The position numbers were made by a program, and so were the translations under genes. The notes below the pieces were generated by a model that was not told the origin of the DNA, did not search any database, and saw only the letters and a list, made by a program, of their open reading frames with translations. From the NCBI GenBank assembly GCA_964620425.1, contig CAZUGV010000008.1, positions 38,032 to 102,031 on the forward strand: a stretch of DNA of 64,000 nucleotides. Direction: 5' to 3'. This DNA is from DASXUG01 sp964620425. GTDB lineage: Bacteria; Pseudomonadota; Gammaproteobacteria; Burkholderiales; Methylophilaceae. Shown piece by piece: positions 17,713 through 27,883 of the stretch (within the stretch, counting starts at the first letter, position 1; each line of letters begins with the position of its first letter).

Positions 17713-17736
17713 TTAACATAAAACACGAGCCGCGTT

Positions 17737-19566
17737 ATGAACCGTTATCCGATGTGGAAGTATCTTTTAGTACTTGCTGTGATTATTTTAGGCTTTGTCT
17801 ACTCACTACCGAATATGTTTGGTGAGTCGCCAGCTGTGCAAATTACTGCTGCAAAAAACAGCAATGTATTACAGCCTGGACTACTTGGACAGGTGGAAGC
17901 GGCACTGAAAGATGAAAAAATTCAATATGATCGCGTGTTTGTTGATAAAAACAGCATCAAAGCCACCTTTGCCAATGTGGATGTGCAAGGTCGAGCAAAA
18001 GATGTTTTGTTAAAAAAACTAGGTAAAGATTATGTTGTCGCTTTGAATCTGCTTTCTCGCTCACCAGCTTGGTTGTCTAGCATTGGTGCGATGCCCATGT
18101 ACCTAGGTCTGGATTTGCGTGGTGGTGTTCACTTCTTGTTGCAGGTCGATATGAAAGCCGCGTTAGACAAAGCCGCAGATCGATTTGTGGGGGATTTTCG
18201 CACGGTATTGCGTAAAGAGCGTGTTGAGTATTTGGGCGTTGCGAGAGAAGGCCAAACTGTGCAATTACGTTTTAGTAATCAAGCTGAAATGTCAAAAGCC
18301 TTCAAAATTATCGCTAAAGATTACCCAGATTTAATACTGAAAGAAACTGATAACGGCACTGATAAGTTATTGATAGTTAGCCTTAGTCCAGCCTCACAAA
18401 AACAAACTCAAGAGTTTGCATTAAAGCAAAACATTCAAACTCTGCACAATCGAATTAATGAGCTGGGGGTTGCCGAGCCTATTATTCAGCAACAAGGCGC
18501 AGATCGCATTGTGGTGCAGTTGCCTGGAGTGCAAGATACCGCTAAAGCGAAAGAGATTTTGGGTCGAACCGCGACGCTTGAAATCCGCATGGTGGATGAA
18601 GAGAAGAGTGATCCAGCCACGCTAGAAAAAGCCAGTCAAGGTCAAGTGCCATTCGGTGATGAGTTCTTTGTAGATCGCTCGCAACAGCCAATTTTGGTCA
18701 AAAAAGGGGTTGTCCTAACTGGAGACTATATTACCGATGCAGGCCCAGGAATGGATCAGCAAGCTGGTCGTGCTGTCGTGCATGTCACCTTGGATGGTCG
18801 TGGTGCTCGCATTTTCAAACAAGTGACCAAAGAAAATGTTGGCAAGCGTATGGCAATTTTATTGGTTGAAAAAGGGCAAGCGGAAGTCATTACCGCACCA
18901 GTGATTAACGAAGAAATTGGCGGTGGTCGCGTACAAATTTCTGGCATGGCTAATACGCAAGAGGCTACAGACATTTCATTGCTATTGCGCGCAGGGGCTT
19001 TGGCAGCGCCTATGGAAATCGTTGAAGAGCGTACAGTTGGGCCTAGCATGGGTGAAGAGAATATCAAACGGGGCATGCATTCCACACTTTGGGGGTTTGC
19101 GGCGATTGCCGTGTTTATGGTCATCTACTACCTAGTATTTGGTGGAATATCAGTGGTTGCATTGGGCATTAACTTATTATTGTTACTCGCTTTGCTGTCA
19201 ATGTTGCAAGCGACGCTAACATTACCAGGGTTAGCCGCGATCGCACTGACCTTGGGGATGGCGATTGACGCGAACGTCCTCGTGAATGAGCGTGTTCGTG
19301 AAGAGTTGCGCAATGGCAACACACCGCAAGCCGCTATTCATGCTGGCTATGATCGGGCTTTTGATACAATTTTAGACTCCAACGTGACGACATTTATTGT
19401 TGGTATGATGTTATTCAGTTTTGGTTCAGGGCCGATTAAAGGATTTGCTGTGGTGCATATGTTGGGGATTTTGACATCAATGTTCAGTGCGGTTGTCGTC
19501 TCCCGTGTGTTAGTCAATTTAATGTACGGTTATCGTCGTAAAATCAGTAAGTTAGCAATTGGCTAA
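17737..19566 (+). CDS. secD: Protein translocase subunit SecD
   Basis: SecD, with SecF, pulls exported proteins across the inner membrane using the proton gradient. The 609-residue product has an N-terminal membrane helix, the long periplasmic region, the motif YLGLDLRGGVHFLLQVD near residue 120-137, and five C-terminal helices including IALTLGMAIDANVLVNERVREEL, an RND-type helix with a conserved Asp. secF follows after 55 bases. Confidence 0.96.
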   Translation: MNRYPMWKYLLVLAVIILGFVYSLPNMFGESPAVQITAAKNSNVLQPGLLGQVEAALKDEKIQYDRVFVDKNSIKATFANVDVQGRAKDVLLKKLGKDYVVALNLLSRSPAWLSSIGAMPMYLGLDLRGGVHFLLQVDMKAALDKAADRFVGDFRTVLRKERVEYLGVAREGQTVQLRFSNQAEMSKAFKIIAKDYPDLILKETDNGTDKLLIVSLSPASQKQTQEFALKQNIQTLHNRINELGVAEPIIQQQGADRIVVQLPGVQDTAKAKEILGRTATLEIRMVDEEKSDPATLEKASQGQVPFGDEFFVDRSQQPILVKKGVVLTGDYITDAGPGMDQQAGRAVVHVTLDGRGARIFKQVTKENVGKRMAILLVEKGQAEVITAPVINEEIGGGRVQISGMANTQEATDISLLLRAGALAAPMEIVEERTVGPSMGEENIKRGMHSTLWGFAAIAVFMVIYYLVFGGISVVALGINLLLLLALLSMLQATLTLPGLAAIALTLGMAIDANVLVNERVREELRNGNTPQAAIHAGYDRAFDTILDSNVTTFIVGMMLFSFGSGPIKGFAVVHMLGILTSMFSAVVVSRVLVNLMYGYRRKISKLAIG

Positions 19567-19621
19567 ACAGTTAAAAAAACAAATGTGTCATTTGATAGAT
19601 TGAATATTAAGAGTAGATTCC

Positions 19622-20560
19622 ATGGAAATTTTTAAAATAAAGCGTGATATTCCGTTTATGAGTTATGGTCGAGTTACCACGGCTATCTCATTAATTACCT
19701 TTCTATTGGCGGTGTTTTTTCTTGTGCAAAAAGGGCTTAACCTAGGGGTAGATTTCACAGGCGGCACTTTGATGGAAGTCAGCTACCCGAAAGCGGCAGA
19801 TGTACAGAAAATTCGTGAAGCCGTAGATAGTATCGGTTTGAAAGATGCGACCGTACAAAATTTCGGCACCAGTCATGATGTGCTGATCCGTCTCCCATTA
19901 AAATCAAACCTCTCAATATCGCAACTATCTGAGCAGGTCTTGGCCACGCTTCAAAAGGCAGACCCAACTGTTAAAATGAGCCGTGTTGAATCTGTCGGTG
20001 CGCAAGTTGGGCAAGAGTTATATGAAAGTGGTGCGCTAGCGTTGCTGCTGGTCTCGTTTGGTATTGTTGCGTATCTAGCTTTGCGGTTTGAGTGGCGTTT
20101 TGCGGTGGCGGCTATCCTCGCCAATATGCATGACGTTGTGATTATTCTTGGTTTTTTTGCGTTTTTTCAATGGGAGTTTAACCTAACTGTACTCGCGGCG
20201 ATTTTGGCTGTACTTGGATACTCAGTCAATGAGTCAGTCGTGGTGTTTGATCGCGTCCGTGAGAACTTCCGCAAAATGCGCAAAGCTACAGTAACGCATG
20301 TGATTGATAACGCGATCACACGTACTATGTCACGTACCGTGATTACTCACTTTTGTACACAGCTGATGGTGCTTTCGATGTTTTTGTTCGGTGGTGAAGT
20401 GTTGCATAACTTCTCATTAGCACTGACCATCGGTATTGTATTTGGTATTTACTCCTCAGTATTAGTTGCTTGTCCAATCGCGATGTACTTGGGTGTTTCG
20501 CGCGCCAATCTCATGAGTGGCGTAGAGAAAAAGCCCGAAGACATTGACGGAAAGCCTTAA
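19622..20560 (+). CDS. secF: Protein translocase subunit SecF
   Basis: Partner of SecD in the translocase. The 312-residue protein has six membrane segments, the N-terminal motif LNLGVDFTGGTLMEV and the C-terminal helix VLGYSVNESVVVFDRVRENFR, both typical of SecF. It ends before an 11-bp stem that probably closes the yajC-secDF transcript. Confidence 0.96.
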   Translation: MEIFKIKRDIPFMSYGRVTTAISLITFLLAVFFLVQKGLNLGVDFTGGTLMEVSYPKAADVQKIREAVDSIGLKDATVQNFGTSHDVLIRLPLKSNLSISQLSEQVLATLQKADPTVKMSRVESVGAQVGQELYESGALALLLVSFGIVAYLALRFEWRFAVAAILANMHDVVIILGFFAFFQWEFNLTVLAAILAVLGYSVNESVVVFDRVRENFRKMRKATVTHVIDNAITRTMSRTVITHFCTQLMVLSMFLFGGEVLHNFSLALTIGIVFGIYSSVLVACPIAMYLGVSRANLMSGVEKKPEDIDGKP

Positions 20561-20605
20561 TTGGATCTGTTTGTAAAACCATAGACGTTAAAACTTGACA
20601 ACACC

Positions 20606-20637
20606 ATGAGATAACGCAGAAACTAACGTTATCTCAT
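20606..20637 (+). terminator. Strong hairpin after secF
   Basis: ATGAGATAACG and CGTTATCTCAT form a perfect 11-bp stem with a 10-base loop, 46 bases after secF. No T-run follows, so termination would be inefficient or factor-assisted. Confidence 0.5.
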
Positions 20638-20653
20638 TCACTATCGAAATTAA

Positions 20654-21913
20654 TTGGATTCCATTCCCATACCCCTGCAGTTTGGTATTTTAATCATACT
20701 GCTTCTGATTTCCGCATTTTTCTCCATTGCTGAAACTAGCTTAATGTCGCTCAACCGATATCGGATGCGCCATTTAGCGAATGAAGGTCATCGTGGCGCA
20801 AAATTAGCGCGCAAGCTCCTATCCCAAACGGATAAGTTGTTGGGCGTTATTTTATTAGGTAATACGCTCTGTATTGCTGCCTCATCCACAATTGTTACTT
20901 TGCTTACTGTGCAGTTATTTGGTGAGGGTGAGTTAATATTAATGCTGGGTACATTGGTTATTACTTTTGCTATTTTAGTCTTTAGCGAAATCTCACCTAA
21001 GGTCATTGCTGCAGCCTACCCTGAAAAAATTGGTTTTGCCTGCAGTTATTTGCTTTATCCTTTGTTGTGGCTGTTTAACCCTGTGGTCACTTTTGTCAAT
21101 TTATTCGTGAGTGCATTCGTTCGTTTACTGGGGATTAGACTCAATTTTAGCGAAAGTCTGCATGCTGTAACTACAGAAGAACTTAAAAGTATCGTCACAG
21201 AAGCGGGCAATTATATCCCCCAAAAAAATCGTACTATTCTGCTCAATCTGTTTGACTTGGAAAGTGCTACCGTTGATGACGTAATGACAGCACATACGCA
21301 AATTGAAGCGGTTGATTTAGACCAGCCGCTTGAAGATATTTTGCAAAAGTTAAGTACCAGTAACCACACGCGCTTGCCAGTTCGGAGAAGTAGTGGTGAG
21401 GAAATTGTAGGCATCCTTCATCTAAGAAAAATCATGACACGTTTACGGGATGGCGATCTTTCGGTTGAAGATATTGAAGAGGTAATGAAAGAGCCCTATT
21501 TTATTCCGGCTAGTACACCGCTCTATACCCAAATGCAGCAATTTCAAGAGCATCACCGCCGCATTGCTTTAGTGGTGGATGAATATGGCGAACTAAAAGG
21601 TTTGATTACTATCGAAGATATACTGGAAGAAATTATTGGTGACTTTACCACGCAATCTCCACTAAAACATGGTAGTTATCGTCAGGAAGAAGATGGTAGC
21701 TGGATTGTAGACGGAAGTGCTAGTTTGCGGGATCTCAATAAAAAGCTTGGCTTTGATTTCCCCTTAGATGGCCCCAAGACAATGAATGGATTAGTGTTGG
21801 AGCATTTTGAAGATATTCCTGAACCGAATACCAGTTTTAAAATAGGGGTTCATGCCCTTGAGATATTACAAACGCAAGATCGAGTAGTTAAAAGTGTGCG
21901 AATTTACGCGTAA
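20654..21913 (+). CDS. CNNM/CorC-family membrane protein (DUF21, CBS pair, CorC_HlyC)
   Basis: Inner-membrane protein of 419 residues with three modules: an N-terminal DUF21/CNNM membrane domain (four helices; ETSLMSLNRYRMRHLA), two CBS domains (about 215-330; DDVMTAHTQIEAVDLD, LVVDEYGELKGLITIEDILEEIIG) and a C-terminal CorC_HlyC domain. Related proteins are linked to magnesium/cobalt handling; the older haemolysin name is not supported by activity. The start is TTG 20654 (MDSIPIPLQFG), which gives the usual family N-terminus although its ribosome site is weak. Confidence 0.85.
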   Translation: MDSIPIPLQFGILIILLLISAFFSIAETSLMSLNRYRMRHLANEGHRGAKLARKLLSQTDKLLGVILLGNTLCIAASSTIVTLLTVQLFGEGELILMLGTLVITFAILVFSEISPKVIAAAYPEKIGFACSYLLYPLLWLFNPVVTFVNLFVSAFVRLLGIRLNFSESLHAVTTEELKSIVTEAGNYIPQKNRTILLNLFDLESATVDDVMTAHTQIEAVDLDQPLEDILQKLSTSNHTRLPVRRSSGEEIVGILHLRKIMTRLRDGDLSVEDIEEVMKEPYFIPASTPLYTQMQQFQEHHRRIALVVDEYGELKGLITIEDILEEIIGDFTTQSPLKHGSYRQEEDGSWIVDGSASLRDLNKKLGFDFPLDGPKTMNGLVLEHFEDIPEPNTSFKIGVHALEILQTQDRVVKSVRIYA

Positions 21914-21996
21914 AACAAACTTTTAGAAAAAACATCAATAACTAGGCTTAATTAGGGCTTGAAATTTTTACAATTAGGCTCACAATAGATACAAAT

Positions 21997-22308
21997 ATGG
22001 CAAGTACTCGGCATCAAGAAAATATACTAGAGCAGTCTAAAGAGGAGAAAATTAAACCTCCCTCTATGTATAAAGTTATTCTTTTTAATGACGATTACAC
22101 ACCTATGGAGTTTGTTGTTGATGTCATTCAGCGATTCTTTCTTAAGAGCCGCGAACAAGCGACGCAAATTATGTTGAAAGTACACACTGAAGGCATGGGC
22201 GTTTGCGGTGTATATCCGCGTGATATTGCTGATACCAAGGTGAATCAAGTAATGAGCTACGCACAAGAACATCAACATCCTCTCCAGTGTGGCATGGAAG
22301 AAGCATAA
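21997..22308 (+). CDS. clpS: ATP-dependent Clp protease adaptor ClpS
   Basis: ClpS delivers N-degron proteins to ClpAP and changes ClpA specificity. The 103-residue product has the core motif MYKVILFNDDYTPMEFVV, the helix VIQRFF and a C-terminal MSYAQEHQHPLQCGMEEA, all typical of the adaptor. clpA begins 134 bases downstream, the conserved order. Confidence 0.95.
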   Translation: MASTRHQENILEQSKEEKIKPPSMYKVILFNDDYTPMEFVVDVIQRFFLKSREQATQIMLKVHTEGMGVCGVYPRDIADTKVNQVMSYAQEHQHPLQCGMEEA

Positions 22309-22442
22309 TTTTATAGTTTCGTGCCTTCTGCATGGAATTAAAATTGCTTCTGAATATGCAAGCTAAATAAACGTACTTTTGATTCCTGCGGTTTTTATTT
22401 GTGGGGAAAAGTAGTAATTTTGATCTTACCAAGGTGTACAAA

Positions 22443-24728
22443 ATGATTGCTCAAGAACTCGAAGTATCACTACATATGGCCTTTATGGATGCTCGTCAAA
22501 AACGCCATGAACTCATTACCGTTGAGCACTTACTGCTGGCTATGATTGACAATCCGACAGCGGCAGATGTTTTGCGCTCTTGCGGTGCAAATCTTGATAA
22601 CTTGCGATCTGAATTGGTGAGTTATATAGAGGAGCACACGCCAACCGTAGACGGTAGCGATGAAGTGGATACGCAGCCAACACTGGGTTTTCAGCGCGTC
22701 ATTCAACGCGCCATTTTGCATGTGCAATCATCAGGCAAAAAAGAAGTCACTGGCGCGAACGTGCTGGTTGCTATTTATGGTGAAAAAGATTCTCACGCAG
22801 TATTTTTCTTGCATCAGCAAGGTGTCACACGTCTTGATGTGGTGAACTTTATCTCTCACGGTGTCGCTAAAGTGGCGGATAACAGTACAACAAAACGCGT
22901 TGAGAATGAGCAAGAAACTGAGGCAGAACCAGCGCCAGCAGGTGCATTGGAAAATTTTACCGAGAATTTAAATCAACAAGTATTGGCTGGCAAAATTGAC
23001 CCACTCATCGGGCGTGAACATGAACTGGAACGTGTGATTCAAACACTTTGCCGTCGTCGCAAAAATAACCCATTACTAGTGGGTGAGGCGGGCGTTGGTA
23101 AAACGGCTATTGCAGAAGGTTTGGCGCGCCGTATCGTTGAAGGTAATGTGCCTGAAGTGTTAGCAAAAGCCGTTATTTACTCGCTCGATATGGGAGCTTT
23201 ATTGGCGGGTACTAAATACCGCGGTGATTTTGAGCAACGCTTAAAAGCGGTGATGAAAAAACTATCAGAGCAGCCAGATGCTGTGTTGTTTATTGATGAA
23301 ATTCACACATTGATTGGTGCTGGCGCTGCGAGCGGTGGCACATTGGATGCGTCTAACTTACTCAAGCCGGCACTTTCAAATGGCTCACTCAAGTGCATCG
23401 GTGCTACTACTTACCAAGAGTATCGCGGCATTTTTGAAAAAGACCATGCGCTTTCACGTCGATTCCAAAAGGTGGATGTAGTAGAGCCTAGCATTCCAGA
23501 AACCATTGAAATTCTAAAAGGTTTGAAATCTCGCTTTGAAAAACATCATAGCGTTAAATACACCGCTTCTGCATTAAGTACAGCGGTAGAGCTTTCAGCT
23601 AAATATATTAACGACCGTCATTTGCCAGATAAGGCGATTGATATTATTGATGAAGCGGGTGCGGCGCAACGTATTTTGCCTAAATCAAAACAGAAAAAAG
23701 TCATCGGTAATAAAGAGATTGAGGACATTATCGCGAAAGTGGCGCGCATTCCGCCCAAAAATATTACAGCGGATGATCGTAGTGCACTCAAAACACTTGA
23801 TCGTGATTTGAAAGCCACTGTGTTTGGGCAAGATAAAGCGATTGATGCTTTGGCATCCGCAATCAAAATGGCGCGTAGCGGTTTGGGTAGCTCGACTAAA
23901 CCAATCGGCTCTTTCTTGTTCTCAGGCCCAACTGGCGTGGGGAAAACAGAGGTGGCGCGTCAATTGGCTTATACCTTAGGTATTGAGTTGATTCGCTTTG
24001 ATATGTCTGAATACATGGAGCGTCATGCAGTTTCACGCTTAATCGGCGCGCCTCCAGGTTATGTTGGTTTTGAACAAGGCGGTTTGTTGACGGAAGCCAT
24101 TACCAAACATCCATACTGCGTGTTGCTATTGGACGAAATTGAAAAAGCGCACCCTGATATTTTCAATATCTTGTTGCAAGTGATGGATCACGGCACATTA
24201 ACTGACAACAATGGACGCAAAGCAGATTTCCGCAATGTGACCATTATTATGACAACCAACGCAGGTGCAGAAGCGATTTCTAAAACTAGCATCGGCTTTA
24301 CCCTTGGCAAACACGAGGGCGATGAAATGGCGGATATTAAACGCATGTTTACCCCTGAGTTCCGTAACCGTCTAGATGCTACCGTATCATTTGCGCCATT
24401 GTCTGAAGAAATCATCATGCGCGTGGTAGATAAATTCTTGATGCAGCTTGAAGACCAGCTACATGAGAAAAAAGTGGAAGCAACCTTTACCGATAAACTT
24501 AAAGCCTATCTCGGCAAAAAAGGCTTCGATCCACTCATGGGTGCCCGCCCCATGTCTCGTTTGATTCAAGATACCATTCGCCGTGCATTGGCTGATGAGC
24601 TGTTGTTCGGGCGTTTAGCCAACGGTGGTAACGTGAAAGTTGATGTAAATGACCAAGACGAAATCAGACTGGTCTTTGATGATGCAGGTATTAACGAGGT
24701 AAAACCATTGGTAGAAGATATCGTTTAG
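22443..24728 (+). CDS. clpA: ATP-dependent Clp protease ATP-binding subunit ClpA
   Basis: AAA+ unfoldase that feeds proteins to ClpP. The 761-residue product has the N-domain (MIAQELEVSLHMAFMDARQK), Walker A motifs GEAGVGKTAIAEGLA and GPTGVGKTEVARQLA in two AAA modules, and Walker B segments (VLFIDEIHTLIGAG; VLLLDEIEKAHPDIF). The size matches E. coli ClpA (758). I chose ATG 22443, which has AAGGTG upstream, over the in-frame GTG at 22401. A bidirectional-looking terminator follows. Confidence 0.96.
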   Translation: MIAQELEVSLHMAFMDARQKRHELITVEHLLLAMIDNPTAADVLRSCGANLDNLRSELVSYIEEHTPTVDGSDEVDTQPTLGFQRVIQRAILHVQSSGKKEVTGANVLVAIYGEKDSHAVFFLHQQGVTRLDVVNFISHGVAKVADNSTTKRVENEQETEAEPAPAGALENFTENLNQQVLAGKIDPLIGREHELERVIQTLCRRRKNNPLLVGEAGVGKTAIAEGLARRIVEGNVPEVLAKAVIYSLDMGALLAGTKYRGDFEQRLKAVMKKLSEQPDAVLFIDEIHTLIGAGAASGGTLDASNLLKPALSNGSLKCIGATTYQEYRGIFEKDHALSRRFQKVDVVEPSIPETIEILKGLKSRFEKHHSVKYTASALSTAVELSAKYINDRHLPDKAIDIIDEAGAAQRILPKSKQKKVIGNKEIEDIIAKVARIPPKNITADDRSALKTLDRDLKATVFGQDKAIDALASAIKMARSGLGSSTKPIGSFLFSGPTGVGKTEVARQLAYTLGIELIRFDMSEYMERHAVSRLIGAPPGYVGFEQGGLLTEAITKHPYCVLLLDEIEKAHPDIFNILLQVMDHGTLTDNNGRKADFRNVTIIMTTNAGAEAISKTSIGFTLGKHEGDEMADIKRMFTPEFRNRLDATVSFAPLSEEIIMRVVDKFLMQLEDQLHEKKVEATFTDKLKAYLGKKGFDPLMGARPMSRLIQDTIRRALADELLFGRLANGGNVKVDVNDQDEIRLVFDDAGINEVKPLVEDIV

Positions 24729-24750
24729 TATCTGTTCAGATGTAATCAAT

Positions 24751-24780
24751 AAAAAAGGTGAACTTAGGTTCACTTTTTTT
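24751..24780 (+). terminator. Intrinsic terminator of clpA
   Basis: A-rich left flank, GTGAAC-TTAG-GTTCAC stem and T7 tract. The A6/T7 flanks extend the pairing, so it could also work on the opposite strand. Confidence 0.8.
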
Positions 24781-24815
24781 ACACCCGCCAATATGTTTCA
24801 GCCCCTTAGTTCGTC

Positions 24816-24894
24816 AAACCCTTAGAACCCAAACTATTTAGTACTTAAACCACTTAGTACTCAAAGCGCTTAGTACTCAAAGCGCTTAGTACTC
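24816..24894. repeat. 16-bp tandem repeat (four units plus a degenerate fifth)
   Basis: Four adjacent 16-base units occupy 24831-24846, 24847-24862, 24863-24878 and 24879-24894. The last two are identical (AAAGCGCTTAGTACTC) and the first two differ at a few positions; a 15-base degenerate copy precedes at 24816-24830. Units contain the palindromes AGCGCT and AGTACT. The array lies between the clpA terminator and the 3' end of pilC. Gradual degeneration from one end suggests growth by slippage. Confidence 0.8.
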
Positions 24895-24912
24895 ATAAGT
24901 AAGTGGTTAAGA

Positions 24913-26127
24913 TTAAACTGCTTGCCCCATCTTGAATATCGGTAAGTACATTGCAACCACTAAGCCGCCAATTAATGTACCAAGCACAACCATAATGACA
25001 GGCTCCATCAAGCTTGATAAGCCTTCCACTGCGTCATCAACTTCTGCTTCGTAAAAGTCTGCAACTTTGGATAGCATTGAATCCAGCGCGCCTGATTCTT
25101 CACCAATTGCAACCATTTGGATGACCATATTAGGGAATACGCCTGAGTTTTGCATAGCAACGGTTAAGCTGGTGCCAGTGCTAATTTCGCTTTGTACTTT
25201 TTTTGTGGCATCGTAATACACGCGGTTGCCTGAGGCCCCTGCGACTGAGTCTAGCGCTTCTACTAATGGCACGCCTGCTGCAAACATGGTAGAAAGCGTA
25301 CGTGAAAATCTGGCTACAGTGGCTTTGCGAATGAGCTCACCAAAAATAGGGAGCTTGAGCAACAATCTATCCATGGTGTATTGCATTTGTTCTGATCGCT
25401 TCCAGGTGTAAAAGAAGAACCAAATGCCACCAACGATTGAGCCAAAAATTGCCCACCAATAGGCAACAAAAAAGTCTGACATCGCCATGACCATAAGTGT
25501 TGGTGCGGGCAGATCTGCGCCAAAACTGCTGAAAAGCTCTTTAAACGCAGGGATAACGAAAATCATAATCACAGCTGTGATGACGAACGCGACCACGATA
25601 ATTGAGACTGGGTAAAACAAGGCGGATTTGATTTTGCCTTTAATGGCTTGAATTTTTTCTTTGTAGGTGGCGAGGCGGTCTAGCAGGGAGTCTAAAATAC
25701 CAGCTTGTTCCCCAGCACCGACTAAATTGCAAAATAAAGCATCGAAATGCAGTGGATATTTGCGAAACGCTTGGCTTAAACTGCTACCTGTTTCTACGTC
25801 GCCCTTAATATCACCCAGTAAGCGAGAAACCGCAGGGTTGTGGTGGCCTTTTCCAACAATATCAAAAGCTTGTAGTAGCGGTACGCCCGCTTTCATCATA
25901 GTGGCGAGTTGGCGAGTAAATAAAGTGACATCTTTATCGGTAACTTTCCCCTTGGCTTGCAAGCCGCTTTGCTTCTTGATTTTAGTGACGTTAATGCCTT
26001 GGCGACGTAAAGTGGCATTGACAAAAGCTTCGCCGCCAGCTTTTATTTCGCCTTTGACTTTTTTGCCTTTTTTGTCAGTGCCTTCCCACTGGAAAGTGAC
26101 TTCTTTTGTCGGTTTTGCTGCAGCCAT
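24913..26127 (-). CDS. pilC: Type IV pilus inner-membrane platform protein PilC
   Basis: PilC is the inner-membrane platform of the type IV pilus machine, working with the PilB motor. The 404-residue product has an N-terminal WEGTDKKGKKVKGEI segment and two T2SSF domains (around residues 70-190 and 275-395), each with FTRQLATMMKAGVPLLQAFDI-like and FSRTLSTMFAAGVPLVEALDS sequences. Membrane helices are near 170-190, 215-240 and at the C-terminus. pilB lies just upstream, 31 bases away on the same strand. pilD is not in the window. Confidence 0.93.
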   Translation of the reverse strand: MAAAKPTKEVTFQWEGTDKKGKKVKGEIKAGGEAFVNATLRRQGINVTKIKKQSGLQAKGKVTDKDVTLFTRQLATMMKAGVPLLQAFDIVGKGHHNPAVSRLLGDIKGDVETGSSLSQAFRKYPLHFDALFCNLVGAGEQAGILDSLLDRLATYKEKIQAIKGKIKSALFYPVSIIVVAFVITAVIMIFVIPAFKELFSSFGADLPAPTLMVMAMSDFFVAYWWAIFGSIVGGIWFFFYTWKRSEQMQYTMDRLLLKLPIFGELIRKATVARFSRTLSTMFAAGVPLVEALDSVAGASGNRVYYDATKKVQSEISTGTSLTVAMQNSGVFPNMVIQMVAIGEESGALDSMLSKVADFYEAEVDDAVEGLSSLMEPVIMVVLGTLIGGLVVAMYLPIFKMGQAV

Positions 26128-26158
26128 TCGGCGCTCCTTAACGTTTTTTTCTTACGTA

Positions 26159-27883
26159 TTATTCATTGGTGACTGCTTCTACTTCTGCGATAGAGGTCAG
26201 CCCTTGTTTTACCTTTAATAAGCCTGAAGCACGCAAATCTTTTACGCCTTCACGTCTGGCTTGGTCGGCAATATCATGTGCCGTTCCATTTTTCATGATA
26301 ATACGGCTCATGGCATCTGTCACGGGCATTACTTGATAAATCCCTACGCGTCCTTTGTAACCTGCGGTACATTGGTCGCAGCCGTCATCATTTGGACCAT
26401 ATAATTGCCAGCTGCCATCAAGATCCGCCTCTTGAAAGCCAATATTGAGTAGGGCTTCTCTTGGCAAGTCTAGTGGCACTCTGCAGTGCTTGCACAACCT
26501 TCTCGCCAACCGCTGCGCAGTAATCAGTGAGACCGCTGATGCGATATTAAAAGGCGCTACCCCCATGTTCATCAATCGTGTCAAGGTTGAGGGTGCGTCA
26601 TTGGTGTGTAGAGTTGATAACACCATATGTCCTGTGGATGCCGCTTTAATGGCCATGTCCGCAGTTTCTAAATCGCGAATCTCGCCGATCATAATAATAT
26701 CTGGATCTTGTCGCAAAAATGCTTTTAACGCAGAAGCGAAAGTTAAGCCTTGTTTATCGTTGACATTCACTTGATTGATGCCAGGCAGTGGAATCTCAGC
26801 TGGATCTTCTGCAGTTGAAATATTGACGCCTGGATTATTTAAAATGTTCAAACAAGTATAAAGCGAAACTGTCTTTCCAGAACCTGTTGGCCCTGTCACC
26901 AAAACTAATCCATATGGGCGGCTTACGGCAGATAAGAGCGCTTCTTTTTGCTCAGGCTCATAGCCTAGTGCTTCAATCCCAAGTGTTGCACTGGTGGGGT
27001 CTAAAATACGCATGACGATTTTTTCACCATTAATCATGGGCAACGTGCTCACCCGAAAATCAATTGTGCGCGTTTTCGACAGCACTAACTTCATGCGACC
27101 GTCTTGCGGGATCCGTTTTTCAGCTATGTCCAAGCTTGAGATCACTTTAATGCGTGATGCCATTTTATCTTTGAAGGCCAATGGTGGCTGGGCAATTTCA
27201 CGTAACATGCCATCAATACGGTAGCGTATGCGGTAATATTTTTCATACGGTTCAAAGTGAATATCTGATGCGCCCATGTTGATGGCATCAAGCAATAGTT
27301 TTTGTATGTATTTAACAATTGGCGCATCGTCAACCTCAAGAGATTGTTGACTTTCTTGTTCTTGCTTGCTGTCTTCATTCTGAATCTCTAGCGCGATATC
27401 TTCATCCAAACCAAGCGATGCGAGGCTGGTATCACTGCCTTCAGCGATTTTGTCTATCCATTTTGTAAGCTTGTCATCTTCAACCACCACGGGAGAGAGT
27501 GCCATACCAACCTGAAACTGTACGTCATCTAAAGCGTGAATATTAGTGGGGTCAGAAATTGCGACGAATAAGACGTTGTTGCGGCTTTGTAACGCCATCA
27601 CTCGGCTATTTTGCATGAGTTTTAAATCAATTGACTTGGCAGGCGCGTAATCAATATTCAACGCGTTTAGATCAAATATAGGTAAGCCGAACGCAGCAGC
27701 AGCAGCTTCTGCAACCTTAAGTGGAGATAATATTTTACTCTGCGTTATCCGAGAGATAAATGGTATTTTTAAGTTATTGGCTTCCGCCTGAATACCATGT
27801 GCTTCATCCTCAGTTAAGAGGTTATCTTGCACAAGCAATCGGGCTAATCCGCCAAGCTTGCTAGGGAGAGTTGTCGCTGCCAT
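26159..27883 (-). CDS. pilB: Type IV pilus assembly ATPase PilB
   Basis: Hexameric extension ATPase of type IV pili. The 574-residue product has an N-terminal GspE/PilB N1 domain, the ATPase core with Walker A GPTGSGKTVSLYTCL, the Asp box (IRDLETADMAIKAASTGHMVLSTLHTND) and a tetracysteine zinc site (CKHC and CDQC) near the C-terminal third, distinguishing it from PilT. It is followed by pilC, forming a two-gene unit. Confidence 0.95.
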   Translation of the reverse strand: MAATTLPSKLGGLARLLVQDNLLTEDEAHGIQAEANNLKIPFISRITQSKILSPLKVAEAAAAAFGLPIFDLNALNIDYAPAKSIDLKLMQNSRVMALQSRNNVLFVAISDPTNIHALDDVQFQVGMALSPVVVEDDKLTKWIDKIAEGSDTSLASLGLDEDIALEIQNEDSKQEQESQQSLEVDDAPIVKYIQKLLLDAINMGASDIHFEPYEKYYRIRYRIDGMLREIAQPPLAFKDKMASRIKVISSLDIAEKRIPQDGRMKLVLSKTRTIDFRVSTLPMINGEKIVMRILDPTSATLGIEALGYEPEQKEALLSAVSRPYGLVLVTGPTGSGKTVSLYTCLNILNNPGVNISTAEDPAEIPLPGINQVNVNDKQGLTFASALKAFLRQDPDIIMIGEIRDLETADMAIKAASTGHMVLSTLHTNDAPSTLTRLMNMGVAPFNIASAVSLITAQRLARRLCKHCRVPLDLPREALLNIGFQEADLDGSWQLYGPNDDGCDQCTAGYKGRVGIYQVMPVTDAMSRIIMKNGTAHDIADQARREGVKDLRASGLLKVKQGLTSIAEVEAVTNE

